64,000 bases of DNA from Kineobactrum salinum. Lineage in GTDB: Bacteria > Pseudomonadota > Gammaproteobacteria > Pseudomonadales > Halieaceae. The position numbers and the translations under genes are program-made. Location: the NCBI RefSeq assembly GCF_010669285.1, contig NZ_CP048711.1, forward strand, positions 744,001-808,000, in the 5' to 3' direction. Below, one piece after another: positions 30,887-40,499 of the stretch. Position 1 is the first letter of the stretch, and each line of letters starts with the position of its first letter. The notes beneath the pieces were generated by a model. The model did not search any database. It saw only the letters and a list, made by a program, of their open reading frames with translations, and had not been told where the DNA came from.

Positions 30887-32727
30887 TCAGCTGCCGGCGC
30901 GCAGCAAGCCGTAGCCGTAAATCTCGTCGTGACCGGGAGCACCCAGGTCCTCGGCCTCGTCAGTCAGAACCCTGCGAATATCGCTGCCGGGGACAGGTGC
31001 CGCAACCGGGCCGCAAGGGTGGCGGCAAACGGTACCGCGAACGAGGTCCCGGAGGAAGTCGCGTAGCCGCCGCCGCTGCGGGCGTGCCGCAAGCCGACCC
31101 CGGGCGCCGCCAGATCCAGGTAGCTGCCCCGGTTCGCCAGCCGGAATACCTGGCTGCGGGCATCCACCGCCGTGACGGCTATCACCGACGCGTAGGCTGC
31201 AGGGTACATCGGCTGCGCCATGGGCCCGCCGTTTCCGGCTGCCGCCAAAATGAGCACACCCTTCGCTGAAGCGCGCTCCAACGCGGTTTCCAACAGCCGG
31301 TTGGGCGGCCCGGCCAGTGAGATATTCACCACGTCCACCCCCGCGGACATCAGCCAGTCCAGCGCGCGCACCAGACTCACGGTACTTGCGATTTCACCCC
31401 GGGCATCATCCTGTTCGAATACGGCCGCGGCATACAGCCGGGCGGCGGGTGCCAGGCCCTGGTAGGCGCCGTCATCGCCGGTCAGGATGGAGGCGATCGC
31501 AGTGCCGTGAAAACTTGGCAGAACCGCGTCTTCCCGGACAAACGCGCGGCTTTCGATATTAGCTGCCACCAATGCCTGGTGACTGGTGTCGACCTGGCTG
31601 TCGATCATTCCCAGCCGCAGTGGCAACTGTGCGGTATCCTCCGGCAACGGCATCAGGCTGCGGGGGCCGCTGCCCTCCACGCTATGCTGGATCGGCGAGC
31701 CGGCCGTGTAGAAATGATTGAGATCCACTTCCGCCCGTCCACTCCCGACCACATCGATCACGCCCTCGCGCACCTCATAGATCTCGAAACTGGAAGGCGC
31801 CTCCACTTCGGCCAGTTGCAACCCCATTCCAGGCAGGTCTGTGAGGCGATCGAACAGATAGCCTTTGTCGGCGAGCTCCTGGAAAACCTGGGGTTCTGCC
31901 ATGACCAGCCACTGTTCGGTGTGAATACGGCTCTCGTCGACTTCGAGCTGACTTTCGATATCGTCGAGAATATTGTCAATCTCCGCCTCCAGCCTTTCTT
32001 CGATAGAGGTCGCCACGCCATCTTCCACCGCCGTCTCGACGGAGCCCGCCACACTTTCCTCGACCGCATCCTCGACAGAGTCTTCGACCGACTCCTCCAC
32101 TGTACCGGCCACCGACTCTTCAACCGATTCTTCAACCGATTCCTCTACCGTCTCGGCCACCGATTCTTCAACCGAGTCCTCGACCGACTCTTCAACAGAA
32201 TCTTCGACAGAGCCCTCGACATCGTCCTCCATGGTGGCCGCTACGGACTCTTCCACCGACTGCTCAACCGAATCCTCCACCGATTCTTCTACCGAGGATT
32301 CCACCGCGGTGCTGACGGTACTTTCGACGGCATCCTCCACCGCCGTTTCCACCGACATTTCCACCGTGGTCGCCACGGTCTCCTCGACCGACTCCTCCAC
32401 ACTGTCGTCGATCACATCCTGTATCGTGTCCTCGATCGAGTCTTCTATCGTTTCGCCGACACTCTGGTCTACCCGGTCCTCGACATCGTCTTCGACATCA
32501 CCCTCGACGTCCTCGATGATATCGTCCTCGATAGTGTCCTCAATCTCTTCCTCAACCATGCAACACGGCACCTGGGCGCGGGCGGGCGAAACCACCAGCG
32601 GCAGGAGCAGCAACAGGGCCACGCAGACGGATCGCGCCGCCACGGACCCGCGACAGGGATACGCAGAGCGTGGAGGAGAATCGGCGCTTGCGGGAAGATC
32701 TTGCACTTTAGCCACCATTCGGGTCAT
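30887..32727 (-). CDS. Subtilisin-like (S8) serine protease with long acidic tetrad repeat, one frameshift
   Basis: About 613 residues once one C is restored at the G-run 30989-30992. Signal peptide residues about 30-51 (cleavage near SPARA), then a pair of cysteines (C55, C56). Residues 57-256 are almost entirely a four-residue repeat of the type [V/I]-E-[E/D]-[S/T]. A 100-residue linker follows, then a compact S8 domain with D376 (MIDSQVDTSH), H407 (SFHGTAIASI), oxyanion N499 (AAAGNGG) and S562 (SSGTSFAVP). The restored end reads LTDEAEDLGAPGHDEIYGYG, the usual last helix of subtilases. It diverges from the ECF sigma factor gene across 94 bp. The repeat region is probably elongated and highly acidic, and could anchor, space or inhibit the protease. 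Start ATG at 32727 or 32718. Confidence 0.88.
31960..32559 (-). repeat. Degenerate 12-bp tandem repeat encoding VEES-type tetrads
   Basis: Roughly fifty diverged copies of a 12-bp unit (consensus on the coding strand close to GTCGAGGAATCG) lie inside the subtilase gene. A hydrophobic residue (V, I, less often L or M) falls at every fourth position from residue 58 to about 250, with one phase slip near residue 70. Glu/Asp fill the next two positions and Ser/Thr or small residues the fourth. The copies are diverged at the DNA level, so the array is old or under protein-level selection and not a recent expansion. Confidence 0.9.
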
Positions 32728-32821
32728 GTTGCTTCATTATAGGACGAATCAGGGCGCGAATAATTCCTCTGGATGGAATAGAATCGCAGAGCTGACCGTC
32801 TTACCAATTAACAGGAATATT

Positions 32822-33322
32822 ATGCCATCGCTGAGTCATCTACAGCGAGACGTTCTGATGGCAGAATTAGGCAATTTACGCCGGTTCTGCCTGTCTCTGA
32901 GCGGGACTGCCGCCGACGCCGACGATCTGCTGCAGGTGACAGTGGAACGGATACTGGACAAGGGAATGCCCGACGATGCCGACGCCACAAAATGGGCATA
33001 TCGGGTGTGCAAGAATGCCTGGATCGATGAACTGCGGTCCCGGGAGGTGCGACAGCGCTATCCACAGCAGGTAGCCTGGAATACGGATGAGGCACCTTCC
33101 GCCGAGGACAGCGCCAGCGGTGAGCGGGCGGTAGAGGCGGTGGCAGTGGCGATGAATGCGCTGCCCGTGGACCAGCGCCTGGCACTGACCCTGGTGGCAG
33201 TGGAGGGCAAAAGCTATGCCGAGGCAGCGGCAATTCTGGAGGTTCCGGTCGGTACCATCATGAGCCGGATCGCCCGTGCCAGACAGCAACTGCTACAGAC
33301 CCGGGACAACGGGAAAGGTTAA
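32822..33322 (+). CDS. ECF-type RNA polymerase sigma factor
   Basis: 166 residues from the ATG at 32822 (AGGA about 9 bases upstream). Region 2 is recognisable in SLSGTAADADDLLQVTVERI and KWAYRVCKNAWIDELRSREV, and region 4 as a helix-turn-helix in LTLVAVEGKSYAEAAAILEV followed by PVGTIMSRIARARQQLL. It is followed after 17 bp by its probable anti-sigma factor. It diverges from the repeat-bearing protease. The frame stays open for 283 codons upstream through the protease repeat, but that extension is a shadow. Likely autoregulated from the 94-bp divergent region; no promoter consensus could be fixed by eye. Confidence 0.92.
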   Translation: MPSLSHLQRDVLMAELGNLRRFCLSLSGTAADADDLLQVTVERILDKGMPDDADATKWAYRVCKNAWIDELRSREVRQRYPQQVAWNTDEAPSAEDSASGERAVEAVAVAMNALPVDQRLALTLVAVEGKSYAEAAAILEVPVGTIMSRIARARQQLLQTRDNGKG

Positions 33323-33339
33323 CGCGCTTGGAACTGCAT

Positions 33340-34065
33340 ATGTCAAATCAGGATTTCGAACTGCTTTCCGCCTATCTCGATGGCGAGCTAGACGCTGCTG
33401 CGGTCAGGGCACTGGAACAGCGCCTGCCGCGGGAACCGTTGCTGGCCAGCAAACTGCTCCAGCTGCGGGAACTGCAGGCCTCACTGCAACTGGCGTTTGG
33501 AGACAGCGCGGACGGCGCCCGGGTACCGGTCCGGATTCGCGAGCTGTTGCAACCCCAGCCCGAGCGGATTCTGCCCCTGCCTCATCGCCACAAGCGCTGG
33601 AGCACAGGGCTTCGCTCCAGTGTGGCGATCGCGGCCTCGCTGATACTCGCGCTGGGACTGGTACTGGCACCCCAGTGGCAACAGCAGCGGCATCCCGCGG
33701 CGGACACGCTGCTGTCCGCGGCACTGGAAACCACCCCCTCGCGCGCTGCCGGCTGGGACCAGCTGGCCGATGGACGCCAGCTGCGCGGGTTGCTGAGCTT
33801 CCCCTCCCGGGATGGCAGCTGGTGCCGGGAGTATCTGCTGGCAAGCGATGCACGCACAGTGCACGGCGTGGCCTGTCGTGACGGCGGTCACTGGGAGCCC
33901 AGGGTGACGGTCGAAGAAGCTGCAATGGATAACGGCGAGTCGGTTTATCGCACGGCCAGCGCCAATGATTCAGACCCGATTGCGGATTTCATTGCGGCCG
34001 AAGCCAGTGATGTCGCGGCAGGTGCGGAGAAGGAATCAGGGCTTATTGCCAATCACTGGCAGTAA
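33340..34065 (+). CDS. Anti-sigma factor, single-pass membrane protein
   Basis: 241 residues from the ATG at 33340 (a TTG 12 bases earlier is possible). The N-terminal cytoplasmic part, FELLSAYLDGELDAAAVRAL, has the RseA/anti-sigma helix pattern without a zinc-binding HxxxCxxC motif. One membrane segment follows (SVAIAASLILALGLVLA, around residues 90-107), then a periplasmic domain of about 130 residues with two cysteines (SWCREY and VACRDG) that could form a disulfide. It probably holds the upstream sigma factor inactive at the membrane until its periplasmic part senses a signal or is cleaved. It ends in a hairpin (34038-34070). Confidence 0.88.
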   Translation: MSNQDFELLSAYLDGELDAAAVRALEQRLPREPLLASKLLQLRELQASLQLAFGDSADGARVPVRIRELLQPQPERILPLPHRHKRWSTGLRSSVAIAASLILALGLVLAPQWQQQRHPAADTLLSAALETTPSRAAGWDQLADGRQLRGLLSFPSRDGSWCREYLLASDARTVHGVACRDGGHWEPRVTVEEAAMDNGESVYRTASANDSDPIADFIAAEASDVAAGAEKESGLIANHWQ

Positions 34066-34070
34066 GCCCT
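34038..34070 (+). terminator. Hairpin at the end of the sigma/anti-sigma operon
   Basis: Inverted arms AGGGCTTATTGCCA (34038-34051) and TGGCAGTAAGCCCT (34057-34070) pair over 14 bp with one G-T wobble and a 5-base loop. The stem overlaps the anti-sigma stop codon and has no T-run after it, so it may act as a factor-dependent terminator or mRNA end stabiliser. Confidence 0.55.
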
Positions 34071-34392
34071 GTCATTCAGGGCTGGGGGGCTAGCGGTCCC
34101 CTTCCCTGTGTAGAGGCATCGCGACATATTTCATTGTCTGCAGACTCCAAATGGTTGGTTAGCACCACCTGGCGATCACACAAACAAAAAGAATGCCCCG
34201 ACGAAAATGGAGGCAGGCGACGGATGCCCGGCCCAAGGACTGCATTCACAGCCCCCGGACCTACCCAAACGGCACAGCGCCGCCGCCTCTAATGGTGTTT
34301 CACTCCACTTTCATGTCTTATGACGCGGCAACACCCCGGCTTATTCCAGGGAATTTCCCTTTTTCAGTGACACTTCCACAATATGTGACAAA
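34071..34392. other. Intergenic stretch without a supported gene
   Basis: 322 bp between the convergent anti-sigma and SIMPL genes. It is more A/T-rich than its surroundings. A small palindrome AGGGAATTTCCCT followed by T residues near 34350 could add a weak terminator. A 79-codon frame (34193-34432) runs into the SIMPL gene on the other strand and shows no features. Confidence 0.45.
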
Positions 34393-35136
34393 TTACTGCT
34401 CCAGGGCCAGCACCACGTCGACCATCACCTGATAACTGTTCTCCCCGACGGCAACTGGTACCGAGTCGTAGGCCTTCTCCATCGCCATTCGAGCCATCGG
34501 CATCGGCTGCTGCTGGCGGACCCGCTCCGATATCTCCAGGATCCGGCCCAGCTTGACCCCGGCGGCCTCGGCCAGGGTCCTGCCGCGGGCGAGCGCGTCA
34601 CGCACTGCTTGCTGCCGCGCCTGGGTCATGGCCTCGGCCGGATCATCATTGAGGAACTGGATATTGCCGCCTTCATTGACGCCGAGACTGACCGACTCGT
34701 CCAGAACCGCTCCCAGGCGGGCAATGTCCCGCAACCGTACCGTGAGGCTGTTGCGGACCATGTAGCCGACGATGCGCGGCGGTTCCTGCACACCCGACTG
34801 GTTGCGTGGCTGGTGCTGGTAGCGGGGCTCGATGGAAAAATTCGCGGTTTGCAGGTCGCGCCCTGCGATTCCCTGGGCCCGCATTGCCGCCAGCACTTCT
34901 TTCATTGCCGCAGAATTGGCGTCCAGCGCCGCGCGGGCGCTGTCACCTTCCCGGGTCACTGTCAGGTGCAGCAACGCCATGTCGGGTTCGACACTGGCAG
35001 TGCCCTCGCCCGTGACCCGCAGACGCGGCTGGGGCTCGCTTTCGGCCGCGGCGGCTGGGTGGGACCCCGCCAGCGCGGCGAGTACCAGCAGGCCGGCGAG
35101 CGCAGTTTTCAATCCAGAAGCTTCCCGAATGATCAT
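34393..35136 (-). CDS. SIMPL (DUF541) periplasmic protein
   Basis: 247 residues with a signal peptide (LKTALAGLLVLAALAGSHPA). The mature part starts with the family's RLRVTGEGTASVEPDMALLHLTV pattern and ends with a segment like SYQVMVDVVLAL. SIMPL proteins are exported and associated with the cell envelope; BP26 of Brucella forms hollow assemblies and others appear in oxidative or heat stress, but no reaction is known. Divergent from the M20 gene by 202 bp. Confidence 0.9.
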   Translation of the reverse strand: MIIREASGLKTALAGLLVLAALAGSHPAAAAESEPQPRLRVTGEGTASVEPDMALLHLTVTREGDSARAALDANSAAMKEVLAAMRAQGIAGRDLQTANFSIEPRYQHQPRNQSGVQEPPRIVGYMVRNSLTVRLRDIARLGAVLDESVSLGVNEGGNIQFLNDDPAEAMTQARQQAVRDALARGRTLAEAAGVKLGRILEISERVRQQQPMPMARMAMEKAYDSVPVAVGENSYQVMVDVVLALEQ

Positions 35137-35338
35137 TCTTGTAACTCCCGCAGTTTGGGGCGCGACATTGCGCCCGGTTGTGATCCAGGCAAACGGAGGC
35201 GCTTGGCTGCACCTGTCGGTGCCATGTTGGCAGATATTGTCCTGCAGATCGCCGGCAAGCGCCAGGCTTCAGATGGGGCCGCCCCTGTTATTGAACGCTC
35301 TCAGGCGCTACACTCGGCGGCACTCAAGGAGACCGATC

Positions 35339-36658
35339 ATGCGCTGCCATCACCTGCTGTTCGCCACCGCACTGGCCGTTTTTGGCCCACTCCCGGCCAC
35401 CGCCGGAGATCGTTCCGACCTGGAGACCGCATTTGCCGCGGTTGAACCCAGGGTCATCGACTGGCGACGTGATATTCACGCCAACCCCGAGCTTTCCAAC
35501 CGTGAGTTCCGCACCGCGGAGAAAGTCGCGGAGCACCTGCGCGAACTCGACCTGGACGAGGTGGCAACCGGCATTGCCCACACCGGCGTGGTGGGCACGC
35601 TGCGGGGCGGCAGACCGGGGCCGGTAATCGCCCTGCGCGCCGACATGGACGCGCTGCCAGTGCAGGAACAGACCGGGCTGCCCTTCGCCTCCCAGGCCCG
35701 CGGCGAATACCTGGGCAAGGAAGTGCCGGTAATGCACGCCTGCGGTCACGATGCCCATGTGGCGATGCTGATGGGCGCAGCGGAAGTCCTGGCACAACAT
35801 CGCGAGCAGCTGGCAGGTACTGTGAAGTTCATCTTCCAGCCGGCCGAGGAAGGGCCGCCAGCCGGTGAAGAAGGCGGCGCAGCGCTGATGATCGAGGAGG
35901 GGGTCCTGGAAGGCCCCGCTGCCCCGGAGGCCATTCTCGGCCTGCACGTCTGGCCCGAAGACAGCGGCTCACTGGTCTATCGCAGCGGCAGTTTCATGGC
36001 CGCGGCGGACACTCTTGAGATCGTGATCAACGGGCGCCAGACCCACGGCTCCTCTCCCTGGCTGGGGGTGGATCCGGTCTATGTCGCCGGCCAGGTCATC
36101 AGCGCACTGCAGGGTATTCCGGGACGCCACCTGGATATTACCCGCGGTCCCGCGGTCATTACCATCGGCAGTATCCAGGGCGGTGTGCGCGGCAACATCA
36201 TTCCCGATACAGTAGCCATGGCGGGCACGATTCGAACCTTCGACCTGGGCGAACGCGAGCGCCTGCACGAGCGGCTGCGGACCACCGTCAACGCCATTGC
36301 CGAGGCCAACGGCGCCACTGCCGAAGTAACAATCACCAAGGCAACCTCGGTCACCGGCAACGACCCCCAGTTGCTGCAGCAGATGATGCCGACGCTGGTG
36401 TGGGCCGCCGGCAGGGACCGTGTCCGGGAGGGCAACCTGATCACCGGCGCCGAGGATTTTTCCTACTTCCAGGAAAGGATACCCGGCCTGTTCCTGATGC
36501 TGGGCGTGGGCGACCCCGATGTGCCCCGGGAACAGCGCCCCTCCAATCACTCGCCGATGTTTGACGTCACCGAGGACGCCCTGATCACCGGGGTCCGCAC
36601 CCTGGTGGGCTTCGCGCTGGACTACGCCGGCCGCACTGGCACCGCAGATGACGGCTGA
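35339..36658 (+). CDS. Exported M20 amidohydrolase/carboxypeptidase
   Basis: 439 residues from the ATG at 35339, preceded by AAGGAG at 35326-35331; the longer open frame upstream has no signal peptide. Signal residues 1-22, then the M20D metal site: RADMDALPVQEQTG, the HACGHDAH cluster at residues 133-140 and FQPAEEGPPAGEEGGA. The dimerisation domain contains GRQTHGSSPWLGVDP, and the last metal ligand is in SNHSPMFDV. The family removes acyl groups from N-acyl amino acids or indole-acetyl conjugates. Its stop overlaps the start of the FAD oxidase by 11 bases, so the two are coupled: it could supply an amino or hydroxy acid for the oxidase, which is speculative. Confidence 0.92.
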   Translation: MRCHHLLFATALAVFGPLPATAGDRSDLETAFAAVEPRVIDWRRDIHANPELSNREFRTAEKVAEHLRELDLDEVATGIAHTGVVGTLRGGRPGPVIALRADMDALPVQEQTGLPFASQARGEYLGKEVPVMHACGHDAHVAMLMGAAEVLAQHREQLAGTVKFIFQPAEEGPPAGEEGGAALMIEEGVLEGPAAPEAILGLHVWPEDSGSLVYRSGSFMAAADTLEIVINGRQTHGSSPWLGVDPVYVAGQVISALQGIPGRHLDITRGPAVITIGSIQGGVRGNIIPDTVAMAGTIRTFDLGERERLHERLRTTVNAIAEANGATAEVTITKATSVTGNDPQLLQQMMPTLVWAAGRDRVREGNLITGAEDFSYFQERIPGLFLMLGVGDPDVPREQRPSNHSPMFDVTEDALITGVRTLVGFALDYAGRTGTADDG

Positions 36659-38047
36659 GCGGACACTTCCAGTCAACCTGGTACAGGACCTGCGGGGGCT
36701 GCTGGGCGACAGTGCGGTACTGGACGCGGCGGAAACCTCGACCCGCGCCGCCGGCCTGTGGCGCAGTGACACGCTGCAGGCCGCCGCGCTGGCGCGTCCA
36801 GCCAGCACCGGAGAACTGTCCCGGGTGCTGCGCTACTGCCACGACAACGACGTCAGCGTCGTCACCCAGGGCGGCCTTACCGGGCTGGTCCACGGCGCCG
36901 ATGCCGGCCCCGATCAGCTGATCGTGTCGCTGGAACGCATGCGCCAGATCGAGGCCGTCAATCCGCAACAGCGTACCGCCACGGTAGAGGCCGGCGTCAT
37001 ACTGCAAACGCTGCAGGACGCGGTCGACGCACACGATCTGATGTTTCCGCTGGATCTGGGCGCCCGCGGCAGCGCCACGCTGGGTGGCAACGCCGCCACC
37101 AATGCCGGTGGCAACCGGGTCATCCGCTACGGCATGATGCGGGACATGGTGCTGGGACTGGAGGCGGTACTCGCCGACGGCACCGTGGTCTCTTCGCTGA
37201 ACCACCTGCTCAAGAACAATGCCGGCTATGACCTGAAACAGCTGTTTATCGGCTCCGAGGGCACTCTGGGGGTGATCACCCGGCTGGTTCTGCGGCTGCG
37301 GGAAAAACCCCTGACCCACAACATGGCGTTCGTCGCCTGCCCGGGTTTTGACCAGCTCAGCCAGTTCCTGCGCCATATGGATCGCGGCCTGGGGGCACCC
37401 TGTCGGCCTTCGAGGTGATGTGGCAGGACTTCTACCGGCTGGTCAGCACCGCGCCCGCGCGGGGCCTGCCGCCGATCCCCCAGGATTATCCGTTCTATGT
37501 TCTGGTGGAAAGCCAGGGGGCCGATCCGGAGCTGGATACGGAACGCTTCAGTCGCGTGCTGGAGGAGGCATACCACGGGGAGCTGATCGTCGACGCCGCA
37601 GTGTCCCGGTCGGAGGCCGACTGCGAACGCTTCTGGTCGCTGCGCGACGATGTCGCCCAGGTTTTCAATGGCGGGCTGCCGGTGGTGTTTGACATCTCCC
37701 TGCCGCTGGAGGAGATGGAACGCTATACCACCGATCTCGCGGCAACGTTGAAGGCGCAATTGGGCCCCCACCACTTGTGGATTTTCGGTCATCTCGGCGA
37801 TGGCAACCTGCATTTGTGTGTGCAGCTGCCGGAAGCGGATTACCAGCGTCTGCGGCCACTCGTTGAGGATGCCGTCTACCAGCCACTGGCGCCATTCCGG
37901 GGTTCGGTATCGGCCGAGCACGGCATTGGTCTGGAAAAAAAGCCCTACCTCGGCATCAGCCGTTCGCCCGTTGAACTGGCGCTGATGCGCAGCCTGAAAG
38001 CCACTCTGGACCCCAAAAACATACTCAATCCCGGCAAGGTAGTGTAA
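36648..38047 (+). CDS. FAD-linked D-2-hydroxyacid dehydrogenase (GlcD/D2HGDH type), one frameshift
   Basis: 466 residues once one G is added to the run at 37391-37395. The PCMH-type FAD domain is seen in SVVTQGGLTGLVHGADAG and LGARGSATLGGNAATNAGG. The C-terminal domain has IFGHLGDGNLHL, carrying the metal-binding histidine pair, and VSAEHGIGLEKKPYL. These are shared by D-2-hydroxyglutarate and D-lactate dehydrogenases, and the total length suits that group. No signal peptide, so cytoplasmic. It starts inside the M20 gene (11-bp overlap), and a patatin gene follows 26 bp later on the same strand. Confidence 0.87.
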
Positions 38048-38073
38048 AGCCGCAGGCGAAAGGAGAGCGCTTG

Positions 38074-40473
38074 ATGACGGCCGACAAAAGCTCGGGGCCG
38101 GTTCCGGAACGGGAACTGCGGCTCGCCCTGGTGTGCTACGGCGGAGTATCACTTGCGGTCTACATGCACGGGATTACCCGGGAGATTCTCAAGCTGGTGC
38201 GCGCCTCGCGCGCCTACCACGGGGTCGCCCGGGAGGTGGCCGACACGGCAAGCTACGCGGATACCGTGGATCACCGCGGCGAGCTCGATACCGAAGCGGT
38301 GTATTTTCGCCTGCTGCAGCAAATCGGCGGCCAGCTGCGGTTGAGAGTCCTGGTCGACGTGATCGCCGGGGCTTCTGCGGGTGGCATCAATGGCATCATG
38401 CTGGCGCGGGCACTGGCCTTTGACCTGTCCCTGGACAGCCACCGCAAGCTGTGGCTGGAGCTGGCGGATGTCGACCAGTTGCTGGACCCTGAGGCTCGCG
38501 CCACCCGGCTGTCGAAAGTCTACATGCGTCCGCTGTTCTGGATGGCCGGACTGCAGCAGCGCCGGCGTGCCCGCCGCCTCGGCAACACAGTCCAGGATTC
38601 AACCGTGCTGGACAACCTGTCGCTGTTCATGCGCTCGCGCTGGTTCGAACCGCCATTTTCGGGCCCGCGCATGAGCGAGATGATGTTGGACGCGCTGGAA
38701 TCCATGGGTACCGAGTCAGCCGGCGAGCAGCGCTCACTGCTACCGCAGGGGCAGCCACTGGACCTGTTTGTGACCACCACCGATTTCTGGGGCTACCCGC
38801 AAACCATTCCGCTGCACGATCCGCCCACAGTGCAGGAGCGTGAGCACCGCCATATCTTCCACTTTCACCATCAGCCCACCCGCAACGGCGAACAGGCCTC
38901 CATGCTGGGGCGTGATCAGCTGCCTTCCCTGGCGTTTGCTGCCCGCGCCACCAGCAGTTTTCCGGGCGCCTTCCCTCCCGCACGGCTGGCGGAAATCGAC
39001 GACCTGCTGCGGCAGCGCGAATGCCCCTGGGAGGGCCGGGACAGCTTTATCACAACCCAGTTCAAGAGCTCGCGGCGCCACGGTGAAGACGCCGAGGACG
39101 CCGCCTTCATCGACGGCAGCGTGCTGATGAACAAGCCGGTGTCGGTAGCGCTGAACGCGGTACAGCGGCATGCAGCCCACCGCCAGACCGATCGCCGCCT
39201 GGTCTACCTCGAACCCAATCCGGAAGTGGCGCGGGAAATCGACCACGAAATTCCGGGTTTCTTCAAGACCATCGCGGGGGCCCTGTCCAACATCCCGCGG
39301 CAGCAGCCAATCCGCGACGATCTCGAGTGGATCGCGCAATTCAATGAGCAGGTCCACCTGCACCGGGAGGTGGCGGATGGGGTCCGCAGCCAGGTACTGG
39401 CCACGATGGGCTCGATCCTGGATGCCGGGTTGAGCGCGCCACCGAACGCGCGCGCCATTGCCCGCTGGCGCCGCACCGCGAATACCCGCGCCGCCGTCGA
39501 TGCCGGCTATGCCTATGAAGGCTATGCGCGGCTCAAGGTACTGGGGCTGCTGGAAGAACTGGCAGAGCAGTTCCAGCACAGTGGGCGAGCCCCAGGCCCG
39601 GCGGAGGCCGTGCAATGCATGCAGGCCTGGGCGCGCAGGGAACGCATCCGGCCCATCGGCCAGGCCGCCACCAGTGCCCGTCACCAGGAAGTCGCACCCT
39701 GGGTTCGCTTCCTGCGCAACTACGATATCCGCTACCGCTTGCGCCGGGTGCTGCTGTTGATCCGCCGCAGCAATGAATTGTACACAGACCCGCTGGCCAG
39801 CGGCGTATGTGAGCTCCACGTCCATCTAGACCGGCTCAAATCACGCCTGTATGACCATGCTGAACAGCTGCGTGGGCAACTCAACGGCAGCAGCCCCGAA
39901 GTCGCTGCGGAGGAATTGCCTGCACAGGACGATCCGGTGGATGCGTTTCTGGTCCAGCTGCGTGAACGCCTCGATCTGGTGGCCTTCGACAAGGCCCTGG
40001 ACGAGGAAATGGCGCAATGGTGCGGCGAGGTGGCCGACATTGCGTTGATACGGGAGATCCTCACGACCTACTTCGGGTTCGCCTACTATGACGTGCTCAC
40101 CTTCCCGATGACCAGCAGCCGGGGTGTGGACGCGCTGGAGGAGATCAAGGTCGACCGCATCGCGGTGGACGATGCCAACACGCTGCGCGAGGGCGGCGCC
40201 CGGGACATCCTCAAGGGTGTCCAGTTCAGCAATTTCGGCGCGTTCTTCTCACGCCGTTTCCGCGAAAATGACTATCTCTGGGGCCGGCTCACCGCGGCCG
40301 AACGGCTGGTGGACATTGTCGGCAGCGCGGCACCGGAGGCCGTGGCAGCGGGACTCGACCTGACCGAGACCAAGAAGCAGCTGTTTCTGGCCATCCTTCG
40401 GGCGGAGGCTCCGCACCTGCAGGAGACCAGCGAACTGATTGCGGAGCTGGAAACCCGAGCCCGCGCCCTTTGA
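38074..40473 (+). CDS. Large patatin-like phospholipase (DUF3376-type)
   Basis: 799 residues from the ATG at 38074, which has AAGGAG at 38060-38065; a TTG three bases earlier is less likely. The N-terminal patatin domain has an oxyanion-type CYGGVSLAVYMHG loop, the nucleophile elbow GASAGG (S101), and a catalytic aspartate in FIDGSVLMNKP near residue 347. The long C-terminal half, rich in Arg and Leu, matches the uncharacterised DUF3376 extension. Patatins hydrolyse phospholipid or other acyl esters; target and location are unknown. No signal peptide is seen. It is transcribed in line with the M20 and FAD genes. Confidence 0.88.
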   Translation: MTADKSSGPVPERELRLALVCYGGVSLAVYMHGITREILKLVRASRAYHGVAREVADTASYADTVDHRGELDTEAVYFRLLQQIGGQLRLRVLVDVIAGASAGGINGIMLARALAFDLSLDSHRKLWLELADVDQLLDPEARATRLSKVYMRPLFWMAGLQQRRRARRLGNTVQDSTVLDNLSLFMRSRWFEPPFSGPRMSEMMLDALESMGTESAGEQRSLLPQGQPLDLFVTTTDFWGYPQTIPLHDPPTVQEREHRHIFHFHHQPTRNGEQASMLGRDQLPSLAFAARATSSFPGAFPPARLAEIDDLLRQRECPWEGRDSFITTQFKSSRRHGEDAEDAAFIDGSVLMNKPVSVALNAVQRHAAHRQTDRRLVYLEPNPEVAREIDHEIPGFFKTIAGALSNIPRQQPIRDDLEWIAQFNEQVHLHREVADGVRSQVLATMGSILDAGLSAPPNARAIARWRRTANTRAAVDAGYAYEGYARLKVLGLLEELAEQFQHSGRAPGPAEAVQCMQAWARRERIRPIGQAATSARHQEVAPWVRFLRNYDIRYRLRRVLLLIRRSNELYTDPLASGVCELHVHLDRLKSRLYDHAEQLRGQLNGSSPEVAAEELPAQDDPVDAFLVQLRERLDLVAFDKALDEEMAQWCGEVADIALIREILTTYFGFAYYDVLTFPMTSSRGVDALEEIKVDRIAVDDANTLREGGARDILKGVQFSNFGAFFSRRFRENDYLWGRLTAAERLVDIVGSAAPEAVAAGLDLTETKKQLFLAILRAEAPHLQETSELIAELETRARAL

Positions 40474-40474
40474 A

Positions 40475-40499
40475 CCGACCAGCTTTCAGCTGGGGTCGG
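40475..40499. terminator. Hairpin between convergent patatin and D-aminoacylase genes
   Basis: CCGACCAGC and a complementary GCTGGGGTCGG pair with a 2-base bulge and a short TTTCA loop right at the junction of the two convergent genes, including the stop of the D-aminoacylase. It is a likely bidirectional transcript end, without a clear T-tract. Confidence 0.5.

Noticed and set aside
31960-32559. CRISPR-like or satellite array
   Set aside because: The repeat is 12 bp, diverged, in frame and translated inside a secreted protease; there are no spacers.
31973-33322. Plus-strand frame of 449 codons running through the protease repeat and into the sigma factor, reading as Thr/Ser/Asp repeats
   Set aside because: The 12-bp repeat keeps the opposite strand free of stops. 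The sigma factor has its own ATG and ribosome-binding site at 32822, and the upstream part has no signal or domain.
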